A stretch of 64,000 nucleotides of DNA from positions 18,361 to 82,360 of the forward strand of contig JADFJC010000005.1 in NCBI GenBank assembly GCA_022566315.1, in the 5' to 3' direction. This document shows, one piece after another, positions 40,588 to 49,180 of this stretch (its first letter is position 1; each line of letters begins with the position of its first letter). The notes beneath the pieces were generated by a model. It did no database searches and had not been told where the DNA came from. It saw only the letters and a list, made by a program, of their open reading frames with translations. The DNA is from Planctomycetota bacterium. GTDB taxonomy: Bacteria; Planctomycetota; Phycisphaerae; Sedimentisphaerales; Anaerobacaceae. The position numbers and the translations under genes are program-made.

Positions 40588-41616
40588 CTAAAAAACAGGT
40601 TCCACGCTTCCGTCTTCCTTGATCTTGACTAAAATTATTCGTTGTGAGTCCACGTTCCGTACTTTTATATATTCACCGGCTCGGCCATCCTGCATAGCTT
40701 TTCCAAACACCGTAATCAGAAACCCAGGCCTGTCAATTCGAATAAGAACCTTTTGATTTCGCTTAGTAATGATTGGAGACATAACGGGACCCAAGATATT
40801 TGGACGAAGCACGGTGTTTGCCGGTATCTGACGTTTGGCAATAAGGCCGTAAGGAGGCTTCCAGTCGGCAGGTTCCGGATTGTTCGATGCCCTCTTTTCT
40901 ATCTTGACATTTTCAGGACTGATAATCGCACCTGTGGGAATATTAACCTTTGTTACTGCTTGCCGGAAATTGTATTTCAACCTGAAAATTACCTCTCGCA
41001 CCCCGATTTTTTTACCGCCTGAAAGTATGGTAATTTCAACCCTCGCCTGGTTTCTTGCTCTGTTTTGGACTAATCGAGGAGAAAATCTTATATCTTTGCC
41101 CGTCCCGGTGATGATGAAATCTTTGGGCTTCCGTATTGGATTGAATTCACAAACTGAAACGGCGGGAGGATTTTTTTCCAGAAAGGAACTTGCTAACTTA
41201 ACTAATTCACTGCTCCGGATAATTTGCTCTTGCTTTCTTACCGTTATTTTTTCTGCACCGGTGAATGTTACTTTCGATGCAGGGATGCCGTTGCAGACCA
41301 ATCTGCTTAGAACCATTGCCCTGTCGATAACAATCTTCTGCCCCGGTACTGAAAGCCGCCCTAATGCGATTTCACTCGCCTTGGCTACAAGAGACTCTTG
41401 GCCTCGGATTATACTGACCCGGCCAAGGCTTAAGTTACTGTCTTTGATTGTAACTTCTCTCGGCAGGTAAACTTGGATGCCGGAATCCTTCTTCGTGTTG
41501 TCGGCTTTGATGTTCGCCGACCCCTGGCAGAAAATCGCATAAATCATAAGTGTACAAGTTATAAGTGTTCTTATGCTCTTATGCCCTTGTGTTCTTGTGC
41601 TCTTTTTTTTACTCAT
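40588..41616 (-). CDS. flgA: Flagellar P-ring assembly chaperone FlgA (SAF domain)
   Basis: SAF-type C-term 'IPTGAIISPENVKIEKRASN...GLIAKRQIPANTVLRPN'. Confidence 0.88.
   Translation of the reverse strand: MSKKKSTRTQGHKSIRTLITCTLMIYAIFCQGSANIKADNTKKDSGIQVYLPREVTIKDSNLSLGRVSIIRGQESLVAKASEIALGRLSVPGQKIVIDRAMVLSRLVCNGIPASKVTFTGAEKITVRKQEQIIRSSELVKLASSFLEKNPPAVSVCEFNPIRKPKDFIITGTGKDIRFSPRLVQNRARNQARVEITILSGGKKIGVREVIFRLKYNFRQAVTKVNIPTGAIISPENVKIEKRASNNPEPADWKPPYGLIAKRQIPANTVLRPNILGPVMSPIITKRNQKVLIRIDRPGFLITVFGKAMQDGRAGEYIKVRNVDSQRIILVKIKEDGSVEPVF
41536..41612. repeat. Octad palindromic array in flgA signal peptide region
   Basis: CATAAGTG TACAAGTT ATAAGTGT TCTTATGC TCTTATGC CCTTGTGT TCTTGTGC. 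Confidence 0.85.
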
Positions 41617-41629
41617 AATCCTCTTTCAC

Positions 41630-42418
41630 TTAGAACCTTGCGATTTGATTTGCTTGTCTTAGCATTTCGTCTCCAGCTCTGATTGCACGGGAGTTCGTCT
41701 CGTATGCTCGTTGGGCGGTGATAAGGTTGATAAGTTCGGTTATCATCTGGACATTCGATTTTTCCAGAAATCCTGACTGGATAGTACCGAAACCACTATC
41801 CCCTGCTGTGCCGGTCGTAGCCGTGCCGCTTGCTAAAGTCTCTGCAAACAGATTACCGCCTTCACTGGAAAGACCCGATGGATTCGGAAAACGTGCCAGT
41901 TGAATAGTACCTACAACTGATTGTGTCCCCGCAGAGTCGGTAACATTAACGCCTCCGTCCTTGCCGATATCAATAGAAGTGGCGTCTATTGGAACGGTGA
42001 TGGCCGGCTCTATCTTGTATCCGGTAACGGTAACTAATTCACCGTTGGCATTTAGTTGCAGCGAGCCGTCGCGCGTGTATCTTATATCACCATTTGGCAT
42101 ACTTACCTGAAGAAAGCCTTCGCCTGAAATAGCTATATCGAGATTTCGGTTGGTATTCTCAAGCTCACCGCCGCTAAAAACTTTTATGGTAGCTGCAACT
42201 TGGACGCCGCTACCTATTTCCAGGCCTGTAGGAGTATTTGTGCCGGAAACCACTTCTGTGCCGGGTTCTCGTAGAACTATGTAAAGCAAATCCTGAAAAG
42301 CAACCTGGCTACGCTTGAAACCCGTGGTGTTGATGTTGGCAAGATTATTAGCAATCGTGTCCACCATTAACTGCTGGGCCGCCATACCCGTCGCTGAAGT
42401 GGAAAATGCTCTTAACAT
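41630..42418 (-). CDS. flgG: Flagellar distal rod protein FlgG
   Basis: 'MLRAFSTSATGMAAQQLMVDTIANNLANINTTGFKRSQVAFQDLLY'; C-term 'ELINLITAQRAYETNSRAIRAGDEMLRQANQI'. Confidence 0.97.
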   Translation of the reverse strand: MLRAFSTSATGMAAQQLMVDTIANNLANINTTGFKRSQVAFQDLLYIVLREPGTEVVSGTNTPTGLEIGSGVQVAATIKVFSGGELENTNRNLDIAISGEGFLQVSMPNGDIRYTRDGSLQLNANGELVTVTGYKIEPAITVPIDATSIDIGKDGGVNVTDSAGTQSVVGTIQLARFPNPSGLSSEGGNLFAETLASGTATTGTAGDSGFGTIQSGFLEKSNVQMITELINLITAQRAYETNSRAIRAGDEMLRQANQIARF

Positions 42419-42436
42419 AATATTGGTCTCCTTATC

Positions 42437-42499
42437 AAATGTCAGATGTCAGTTTTCTGTATTCTGTCCTCTGTCTTCTGTCCTCTGTCTTCTGTATCA
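42437..42499. repeat. Heptad array at flgF stop
   Basis: GTCAGATGTCAG TTTTCTG TATTCTG TCCTCTG TCTTCTG TCCTCTG TCTTCTG TATCA. Confidence 0.92.
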
Positions 42500-43231
42500 G
42501 GCCATAATTGCACTTATAAGAGTGTTGGTTACTTCCATACTGGCTGAAAAGAACTTCATATTTGCTTCGTATAGTCTGGACACCATTATCATATCCACTA
42601 ATTCATCTATGATCTTTACGTTGGAGGCCTCTTGGTAGCCCTGCTTTACAATTATATTTTCGGCTGCGACCGGTTGGATATTCTCATCCGGCATCCAGTA
42701 ACTGTTCTCTCCATATGGCACAAGTTTGTCTTCGTTGTCTCCGAAATCAACCAATCTGAATTTTCCGATGGCTATACCGCTGGCACTGATACTTCCGTCA
42801 CTTGAGACGCTCACTTGCGAGATTCCCACGTCATTCGGTATCGTGATTGGCCCTGCCTCACCTGCTACAATTCTTCCCTGAGAATCCGTTATTTGACCAC
42901 TTTGGTTTCTGAAGAGCGTGCCGTTGCGCCTGTAAAGAGGTCCTTGAGGTGTCTCTGTCACAAAGAATCCTTTACCGTGCAGAGCAAAATCCAAAGGCCG
43001 GCCTGTCTCGACCATATTGCCCTGGGAAAAATCAAATGCCGAGTTCAGTTCGATAATTCCGGGCGAATATGTCTCTGTCCCCGTCCCTTGTGCCTCAAGG
43101 TATTGTGAGAATGCGTTGCTTCTGCGCTTGAATCCGGCTGTGCTTACGTTGGCCAGATTGTGCGCTATTATTTCAAATTCCTTTGTTAACGCATCAATGC
43201 TTGAACTAACTTGGTCTGTAAGTTCTGACAT
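42497..43231 (-). CDS. flgF: Flagellar proximal rod protein FlgF
   Basis: 'IIAHNLANVSTAGFKRRSNAFSQYL'; 'ELVDMIMVSRLYEANMKFFSASMEVTNTLISAIM'. Confidence 0.9.
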   Translation of the reverse strand: MSELTDQVSSSIDALTKEFEIIAHNLANVSTAGFKRRSNAFSQYLEAQGTGTETYSPGIIELNSAFDFSQGNMVETGRPLDFALHGKGFFVTETPQGPLYRRNGTLFRNQSGQITDSQGRIVAGEAGPITIPNDVGISQVSVSSDGSISASGIAIGKFRLVDFGDNEDKLVPYGENSYWMPDENIQPVAAENIIVKQGYQEASNVKIIDELVDMIMVSRLYEANMKFFSASMEVTNTLISAIMA

Positions 43232-43232
43232 T

Positions 43233-44468
43233 TCAGATTCCTTGCAAAGACGCCGCCTCCGAAACGTTTTCTTCTGTGTTTACGGAACTCGGAGTATCTT
43301 GACGGTTGCTATTGGTTCTTATAGAAGCTGCGTTCGTAGCGCGAATTAGCTCGCTGACGTTTGAGTCGCTTAAGCCTGTCAATTCGACGGCTATTGAAAA
43401 ACCATCTTGTATAGCTTTGGTATGCCTGACCTCGCCAATATCTTCTACTATTCTCGATTCTCGACGAGTATCCGGTATCGACCCGCCAACGGCGGGTTTT
43501 AATCGGAACCCAGCGTTGCTGGGTCGAGCATCGATTGTTTCACTCAGATTAACTATTACCAATACTCTGTCACCTGCTTTTACTTCCAGCGGGGTCTCTA
43601 TGAGCAGGCCGGGACCGCCAAGCTCAGTAACAGTTGCAGGTATAAATTCCGGTGGTCCCCAACTGCTGTCGGAGGCATTTGCCGAACCTTGCTTTACCGC
43701 ACGACCCTTGTTGCTGCTGTTACTGTTTGGCGACAGCGTTCTTGAGAATGGAAAGCGTGCAATGAAGGCTGGCTTGTTTACTCGAACACGCAGGAAACGC
43801 CGGCGACTAATGAACCGCATATCATCACTATGATTCAAAACCAGAATGTCACCATTACAGCGAACTACAGAAGTGTCAAACTCCCAGACCGAGACACCAA
43901 AATAATAACGCGCACGCCAGAACTCGCCCAGCTTACTTTCCACCGGTGTTGTCAATTTGACAGTAAGTTCCATATTGTCATTTTTTATAACGGTGGACTC
44001 AATATCGCCTAAGTCGGGACTTTTACGACGGGTTATATGAAGTTGTTTACCTGCGGGAATTTGTCTGCTGCTCGGTTTCTTCAATTTCGTTGGCGGGCCT
44101 ATTGAGACTGAGGATTTTTTCTGAAAGCCAAGCTTTTCACGCAGAAAGGACAGTTCGGTTCTTAACCATTTGCTTTCTTCTGCTCCCTGCTGGGCAAGGC
44201 TTTCTTCTATCATTTTACCGGCCCCGTGGTCAAAGGCACCGACCATACTAAAAATGGCCTGGCTTCTCTTAAGTCCTGCCTTATTTGCTATCTCAAGCAA
44301 AATTTGTCGCTCCCGTCCGCTTAGACCCCTTTTTTCGGCATAATCAACAAATAGCTGCCCACTAACCTTATGTTTCTGTGTTGTTCGACGTAAGCTAATC
44401 ATCAACAGCAGCGCAGTTAATACGATTATGACAGCCACTCCTGTTAGAATAAGCCAGCGTTCGGTCAT
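43233..44468 (-). CDS. Membrane-anchored PilZ-like protein; start preferred at 44468 because the upstream 28 codons run into an intergenic repeat
   Basis: N-terminal TM, 'RRRFLRVRVNKPAFIARF' (PilZ RxxxR) and 'VTELGGPGLLIETPLEVKAGDRVLVIVNL' PilZ-like strand pattern. Confidence 0.65.
   Translation of the reverse strand: MTERWLILTGVAVIIVLTALLLMISLRRTTQKHKVSGQLFVDYAEKRGLSGRERQILLEIANKAGLKRSQAIFSMVGAFDHGAGKMIEESLAQQGAEESKWLRTELSFLREKLGFQKKSSVSIGPPTKLKKPSSRQIPAGKQLHITRRKSPDLGDIESTVIKNDNMELTVKLTTPVESKLGEFWRARYYFGVSVWEFDTSVVRCNGDILVLNHSDDMRFISRRRFLRVRVNKPAFIARFPFSRTLSPNSNSSNKGRAVKQGSANASDSSWGPPEFIPATVTELGGPGLLIETPLEVKAGDRVLVIVNLSETIDARPSNAGFRLKPAVGGSIPDTRRESRIVEDIGEVRHTKAIQDGFSIAVELTGLSDSNVSELIRATNAASIRTNSNRQDTPSSVNTEENVSEAASLQGI
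43479..43526 (-). repeat. Double-hairpin palindromic repeat, coding copy B
   Basis: Reverse strand CGACCCAGCAACGCTGGGTTCC-GATTA-AAACCCGCCGTTGGCGGG. Confidence 0.95.
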
Positions 44469-44527
44469 GCCGGTACCAAATCGCCCAGCGGCCTTCCACC
44501 GCTCCGTCGGTGTTAGTGCCAAAACAA

Positions 44528-44622
44528 CCATATTGCATAGTTCGTAGTTCATTGTTTTATAGTTCGTAGTTCATTGTTCATAGTTCGTAGTCTATGAACT
44601 CATAACAATGAACTTTGAACTG
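44528..44622. repeat. Heptad palindromic array (TAGTTCG / TGAACTN)
   Basis: TAGTTCG TAGTTCA TTGTTTT ATAGTTCG TAGTTCA TTGTTCA TAGTTCG TAGTCTA TGAACTC ATAACAA TGAACTT TGAACTG. Confidence 0.93.
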
Positions 44623-44623
44623 T

Positions 44624-46297
44624 CTATCTGATAAGGTTGCTCAGTTCTCGCAGTATGTCGTTGGCGACTCTGATGGTCCTCGCATTGGCCTGGAAACCGT
44701 TTTGGGCTTGAATCATAGCAACAAACTGGGTCGCCACGTCTGAGTTGGATTTTTCCAATGCCCCACCATGAATGGAGCCGGCACCGCCGGTCATCGCCTG
44801 GGTAGCTACCGGCTCTCCTGAGTTGGCCGAGGTAGTAAAGTACCCGCCGCCCACACTTTCCAGACCTGATGCATTCTGGAACAATGATATTTTTATGGCT
44901 CCAATGTCCTTCTTGATACCATTAGAGAAAGCACCGATAACTATGCCTTCCTTATTGATCGATACGGTGGAGAGGTTGCCTGCTTCGTAGCCGTCCTGGT
45001 CTTTTGTTACTGCCGTAGAGTTTCCAGCGAATTGGGTCAAGCCGTTTAGTTTGCCTATGGTGCCAAAGTCTATGTTAATGGTTTGTGGATTCGAGGGGTC
45101 TTGTGCAAAGTTTATTACAAACTCGGCTGGGTCGCTGCCGCCCAAACCGGTGTAATAGCCGTTCGTAGCGTCAAAGGTTATATCTTCGATACGCCGATTT
45201 GCTATAGTTATCTCATTGATATTGCCGGTGATTGAGGTCAGCACCATATCCCAGGTATTGGGGGTATCTGTCCGGACAAATGCGCCCGAGAAAACGTGTT
45301 TGCCCCCCTGAGAGTCGTAGGTCTTAATATTAACGCTTCTGACCTCATCGCCGCCAACGGTCAACATCTCGAAATACGCCGGCTCCGTCCAGTCGGCAGT
45401 GCCGCTGTTCGCGAACGCCAGCTTCACATCAGACCTGCTGTAGCCGCTGCTGACATCAGTTATACGTATTTGGCCGTTGTCTAAGGACGCAGTCGCGTTG
45501 GTAGCGCCGAGAACAGTATTTATATGGCTAACAAGGTCATCCAAAGTAGTAGTTCCATCGACAGTAAGAGGAGTGCCATCAACTAAAGCAGTACCATCGT
45601 GTTCATAACCGGAGACGGTAATTGTGGCAGAGCTGTACGTTCCACTGGTAGTCTGGTCGAGGTCATTGATTAATGTGGTCCCAACAGCCGTAGCGCCGCT
45701 GCTGGTGTAAGTTGCATTCGAGGACAGCAGTTGTGTTTGTACTGTCCCAAACGTCGAATCGACGCTTAGATTACCGGATACTACTATTTGTGAGGTAAGC
45801 CTTGCCGGCATTGGGACATCGTAAGGTACATGGAGGTCACTGTCACCGGCAGTCTGGAAGCCGTCACTTTCACCCAATGAGCCGATACGCTGGACGCGAT
45901 AGCCTGTGGAGGGGTCAACCATAATTGAGTCCGCATCCACGGCGAAGGCACCTGCACGAGTGTAGATGTCCTGCTGACCGTCACTGACTACAAAATAGCC
46001 TTTCCCTTCTAAGGCCAGATCCAGAGGATTACCTGTATTTACGATATTGCCCTGTGTTGTGTTTGGGGTTATACCGGCTACTCCAACACCAGTGCCCATC
46101 TGTTGGGGGTTGGTACCGCCGACGGTGCTTGTTGGTTGCGATGCCTTTTTTATCGTCTCACTCAGCAGTTCAGAGAAGGTTATTCTGCTGGCCTTAAAGG
46201 CAGTAGTATTGACATTGGCCAGGTTGTTGCCGGCAACGTCAATCATTTTCTGGTGGGCTTGCAGCCCGGTAACTCCAGCTGATAATGCGAAACTCAT
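44624..46297 (-). CDS. flgE: Flagellar hook protein FlgE
   Basis: 'MSFALSAGVTGLQAHQKMIDVAGNNLANVNTTAFKASRITFSELL'; C-term 'NSDVATQFVAMIQAQNGFQANARTIRVANDILRELSNLIR'. Confidence 0.97.
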   Translation of the reverse strand: MSFALSAGVTGLQAHQKMIDVAGNNLANVNTTAFKASRITFSELLSETIKKASQPTSTVGGTNPQQMGTGVGVAGITPNTTQGNIVNTGNPLDLALEGKGYFVVSDGQQDIYTRAGAFAVDADSIMVDPSTGYRVQRIGSLGESDGFQTAGDSDLHVPYDVPMPARLTSQIVVSGNLSVDSTFGTVQTQLLSSNATYTSSGATAVGTTLINDLDQTTSGTYSSATITVSGYEHDGTALVDGTPLTVDGTTTLDDLVSHINTVLGATNATASLDNGQIRITDVSSGYSRSDVKLAFANSGTADWTEPAYFEMLTVGGDEVRSVNIKTYDSQGGKHVFSGAFVRTDTPNTWDMVLTSITGNINEITIANRRIEDITFDATNGYYTGLGGSDPAEFVINFAQDPSNPQTINIDFGTIGKLNGLTQFAGNSTAVTKDQDGYEAGNLSTVSINKEGIVIGAFSNGIKKDIGAIKISLFQNASGLESVGGGYFTTSANSGEPVATQAMTGGAGSIHGGALEKSNSDVATQFVAMIQAQNGFQANARTIRVANDILRELSNLIR

Positions 46298-46336
46298 TTT
46301 TCTTTCTCCTTAGATATCGAAATTCTAAATCTAAAT

Positions 46337-46720
46337 TCAGTTTTTGACTGATATTATGTTTTTCAAACTAAGCGTAATATTTCCTGCTCTCAAAAATATT
46401 TCACCGTCAATGTTATTATAAACTTGCTCGACTACGCCGCTTGTGATATCTGCGGCACCTGTCGTGGTCTCCGGCGTAAATGTAACTTCCTTGCCTAACA
46501 ATGAATTGGCATAAGTAAGCTCAGTGGTGGCAAGCACCTTTGCAAAGCTTGTGTTCATTGATTCGAGCTGCTGTAGTTGTGAGAACTGTGCTAACTGGGA
46601 AGCCATCTCATTATTGTCTAACGGATCCAGCGGGTTCTGGTTTTGTAGTTGGACTATCAGAAGTTTCATATAATCCATTTGGAGGTTACTTGCTGAAATT
46701 GCTGCTGATGCTGTGGCCAT
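46337..46720 (-). CDS. flgD: Hook-capping protein FlgD, short form
   Basis: 'DYMKLLIVQLQNQNPLDPLDNNEMASQLAQFSQLQQLESMN'. Confidence 0.95.
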   Translation of the reverse strand: MATASAAISASNLQMDYMKLLIVQLQNQNPLDPLDNNEMASQLAQFSQLQQLESMNTSFAKVLATTELTYANSLLGKEVTFTPETTTGAADITSGVVEQVYNNIDGEIFLRAGNITLSLKNIISVKN

Positions 46721-46827
46721 AACTTTTCAACCTTTTTCGAAAGACAAAAAATAAAACTTCTTTTCAAATCCCGATGTTCTCGTTCGCGACTCGATGCCAT
46801 ACTGGTACGAGCGACAGACAAAAGAGA

Positions 46828-46842
46828 GCAATTGTTGTGCCA
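46828..46842 (-). promoter_or_regulatory. Sigma-54 (-24/-12) promoter for the flgD operon
   Basis: Reverse strand TGGCAC-AACAA-TTGC, exact -24/-12 spacing, upstream of flgD. Confidence 0.85.
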
Positions 46843-47065
46843 CATTACAATCGCCGCCACTCTTGTGATACACAACTTCCTGTCACAACAGGCATTACGG
46901 AAATTAAAAATTGAATAAAGGTAGAAATCACCTTTGTTAAAAGATTCTCTCAGAGGATAAATTTTCCTGTATCCCAGAAAATTTTGCCGCTTTGGGCTTG
47001 ACGGTTGTGCTGAAATTTTTTTTGCTTTGCTTTAGTTTGCTCGGTGGTGCTAAAGAGTCCCATAA

Positions 47066-47098
47066 AAAGCAATGCCTTCTCACTGTTGGCATTGCTTT
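47066..47098. terminator. Perfect 11-bp inverted repeat, terminator- or regulator-like
   Basis: AAAGCAATGCC - 11 nt - GGCATTGCTTT followed by CTTA, in the gap between divergent flgD and the sigma-54 activator gene. Confidence 0.5.
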
Positions 47099-47221
47099 CT
47101 TATCGGAAAAGCGTCCTATAAAATTATCACACAATCTCAGAGTGCCTTTGAGTCTAAAAGAATCAGTGACATTATTGGCCGGTCCCATAAAAAAGTTAAA
47201 GTTGCATTGGCTTCTCTGTCG

Positions 47222-47266
47222 ATTTATGGCTTTGTATTATCCACTATTTATGGCTTTGTATTATCA
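47222..47266 (+). repeat. Tandem duplication, about 25-bp unit
   Basis: ATTTATGGCTTTGTATTATC cacta TTTATGGCTTTGTATTATC just upstream of the activator gene. Confidence 0.85.
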
Positions 47267-47344
47267 ACTATCTGTGAAACACAAATGCCTGCATAATGAA
47301 AAAAGCAACATAACCACAGACAACGCTTATAGCTTTGGATAAGG

Positions 47345-48868
47345 ATGACTTTACGTAGAATTATTGCACTCAGTAGAGACCCCGAAGTTCAACAACTGGC
47401 TCAGAAGTATGGTCAGGAAGTATTTGGGGCTGACGACCTGGCCGATGCTCTGGATATCGTTCAAACGGTCAAGCCGGATTTAATTCTTTTTGACCATCGG
47501 TTCGGTACGGGTCATATTCGTGAATTCCTCGATAGGGCCGATAAATATTCAACCAATGTTCCCATCGTGGTGGTTGGGGACGATGATGATAACATCGACC
47601 CAGCAACGCTGGGTTCCATACAAAACCCGCCGTTGGCGGGGTCCACAGAGTTTATGCAGGCGGGGGCCTATGACTATCTGAAGGGAAGGCAGGATTACGC
47701 CGGCTTCGAGCAAATTATAAGCAGGATAAAGAATGAATCCGTGTCTCGTGACCCGTGCCTTGTGACCCGAGCAACGAGCGACGAGCGACAAGCGACGGAA
47801 TCAAGTCGTTTCTTTGCTGAGGACCTGGCTTGCTCTGTCTCTATGGTCGGATGCAGTAAAGCGACCCTCGATACTCTCAAAATGATTAAACTTGTGGCTG
47901 CCAGTAGATGCAATCCGATTTTGATACTTGGAGAAACAGGCACAGGCAAAGAGCTGGCTGCTAAGGCGATACATATTTTAAGGCATCCGAACGGGCAATT
48001 TGTAGCTGTAAATTGTGCAGCTCTGACGGCAAATCTGTTGGAAAGCGAGCTTTTCGGTCACGTGAAAGGTTCTTTTACCGGCGCCGACCGTGAGAAAACA
48101 GGACTTTTGGAACTGGCTGAGTCCGGAACACTCTTGCTTGATGAAATAAGTGAGATGCCGTTGGACCTGCAGGCTAAGTTGCTGCGTGTCCTCCAGGAAA
48201 AATGCTTCCGAAAGGTCGGAGGTATCAAAAGTATCGCCTGCAACGCCACGATAATGGCTTCGAGCAATCGCAATCTCAAAAGTGAAGTTCAGGCCAATCG
48301 CTTTCGACGAGACCTTTATTACCGTCTGAATATTTGTCCTATTACTCTCGCTCCTCTTAGGTCACAAGGGCGAAAGCAAGACATCCGGCTATTAACTGAG
48401 TACTTTCTCAAGACCTCAACTATCTGTCCGGACAAGTGCGGTAAGATAACATCACTGACTGAATTAGCTATTGAGGTACTGGAGAAACACGATTGGCCCG
48501 GCAATGTTCGTGAGTTGTGTAACGTCATCGAAAGGGCCATCCTCCTGGAGACAACAGACAAAATCGGGTTAAACGCCATCTATATTGAGCCGACTGAATG
48601 GAATGAGGTATCGAACAGCACAACACCTGGACTCATCAAAGATTTCTCATTGGCAAAGGCTGAGTGCGAGTTGATTGCTCGGGCTTTGCAGAAAACAGGC
48701 TGGCAAAAGACCAGGGCTGCTGCTCTTCTCGGCATAACCAGAGCAACTCTTTACGCCAAGGTCAAGCAGTACAATATCGAAAAAGATCCATATATCGCAG
48801 ACGGCCCCGCAAAACAAGAACAAAACGAAGTTTCATCATCCTTGTCTCAGCCGGTAGTAGCTTCCTGA
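47345..48868 (+). CDS. Sigma-54-dependent NtrC-family activator with degenerate receiver
   Basis: AAA+ 'GETGTGKELAAKAIH', 'ELFGHVKGSFTGADREKTG', C-terminal Fis-type HTH 'GWQKTRAAALLGITRATLYAKVKQY'. Confidence 0.93.
   Translation: MTLRRIIALSRDPEVQQLAQKYGQEVFGADDLADALDIVQTVKPDLILFDHRFGTGHIREFLDRADKYSTNVPIVVVGDDDDNIDPATLGSIQNPPLAGSTEFMQAGAYDYLKGRQDYAGFEQIISRIKNESVSRDPCLVTRATSDERQATESSRFFAEDLACSVSMVGCSKATLDTLKMIKLVAASRCNPILILGETGTGKELAAKAIHILRHPNGQFVAVNCAALTANLLESELFGHVKGSFTGADREKTGLLELAESGTLLLDEISEMPLDLQAKLLRVLQEKCFRKVGGIKSIACNATIMASSNRNLKSEVQANRFRRDLYYRLNICPITLAPLRSQGRKQDIRLLTEYFLKTSTICPDKCGKITSLTELAIEVLEKHDWPGNVRELCNVIERAILLETTDKIGLNAIYIEPTEWNEVSNSTTPGLIKDFSLAKAECELIARALQKTGWQKTRAAALLGITRATLYAKVKQYNIEKDPYIADGPAKQEQNEVSSSLSQPVVAS
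47596..47641 (+). repeat. Double-hairpin palindromic repeat, coding copy A
   Basis: CGACCCAGCAACGCTGGGTTCC-ATACA-AAACCCGCCGTTGGCGGG; near-identical reverse-strand copy at 43479-43526. Confidence 0.95.
47749..47803 (+). repeat. Heptad palindromic array within coding sequence
   Basis: GTGTCTC GTGACCC GTGCCTT GTGACCC GAGCAAC GAGCGAC GAGCGAC AAGCGAC. Confidence 0.9.
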
Positions 48869-48919
48869 TAAGCCGGCGCCTGTCAGAAAATCTGTCGATT
48901 CGTCTAAAATCCTGACATC

Positions 48920-49014
48920 TCAAAGTGCCTAAAGTTTGAAGTGCCTAAACTGTCTAAAGTTTGAAACTCAATTTAGTTCACTTTAGCTCACTTTAGCTCA
49001 CTTTAGGCACTTTT
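48920..49014. repeat. Periodic (about 10 bp) palindromic array, TTTAGNNCAC family
   Basis: AAGTGCCTAAAGTTTGAAGTGCCTAAAC...TTTAGTTCACTTTAGCTCACTTTAGCTCACTTTAGGCACTTTT; related to 1-80. Confidence 0.85.
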
Positions 49015-49035
49015 AATTATTTCTGTAGCCGTCTC

Positions 49036-49050
49036 TGGCACAGTTATTGC
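49036..49050 (+). promoter_or_regulatory. Sigma-54 (-24/-12) promoter
   Basis: TGGCAC-AGTTA-TTGC (then TA), upstream of the 881-codon TPR ORF. Confidence 0.88.
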
Positions 49051-49180
49051 TACTTTCTTAAAAAATGAGGTTATGAGATGCGCCCTCATCGTCTTGACCC
49101 CGCTGCTTCGTTTTGCGGCTCGGCTGAGTTCGCCGAAGTCGAAGCGAACGGCCGGGGCAGTGGGGGACAAATTGGAAACT

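Noticed and set aside
43479-43526. Rho-independent terminator
   Set aside because: Hairpins lie inside a coding sequence without T-tract, and an identical element recurs in another gene, so a repeat is the better explanation.
46992-47342. 116-aa ORF upstream of the sigma-54 activator
   Set aside because: Runs through an inverted repeat and a tandem duplication; no recognisable motifs; likely non-coding leader.
49085-49160. N-terminal extension of the TPR protein (start at 49073)
   Set aside because: The sigma-54 promoter would leave almost no leader and the segment looks like an imperfect GC palindrome; ATG at 49181 is more plausible.
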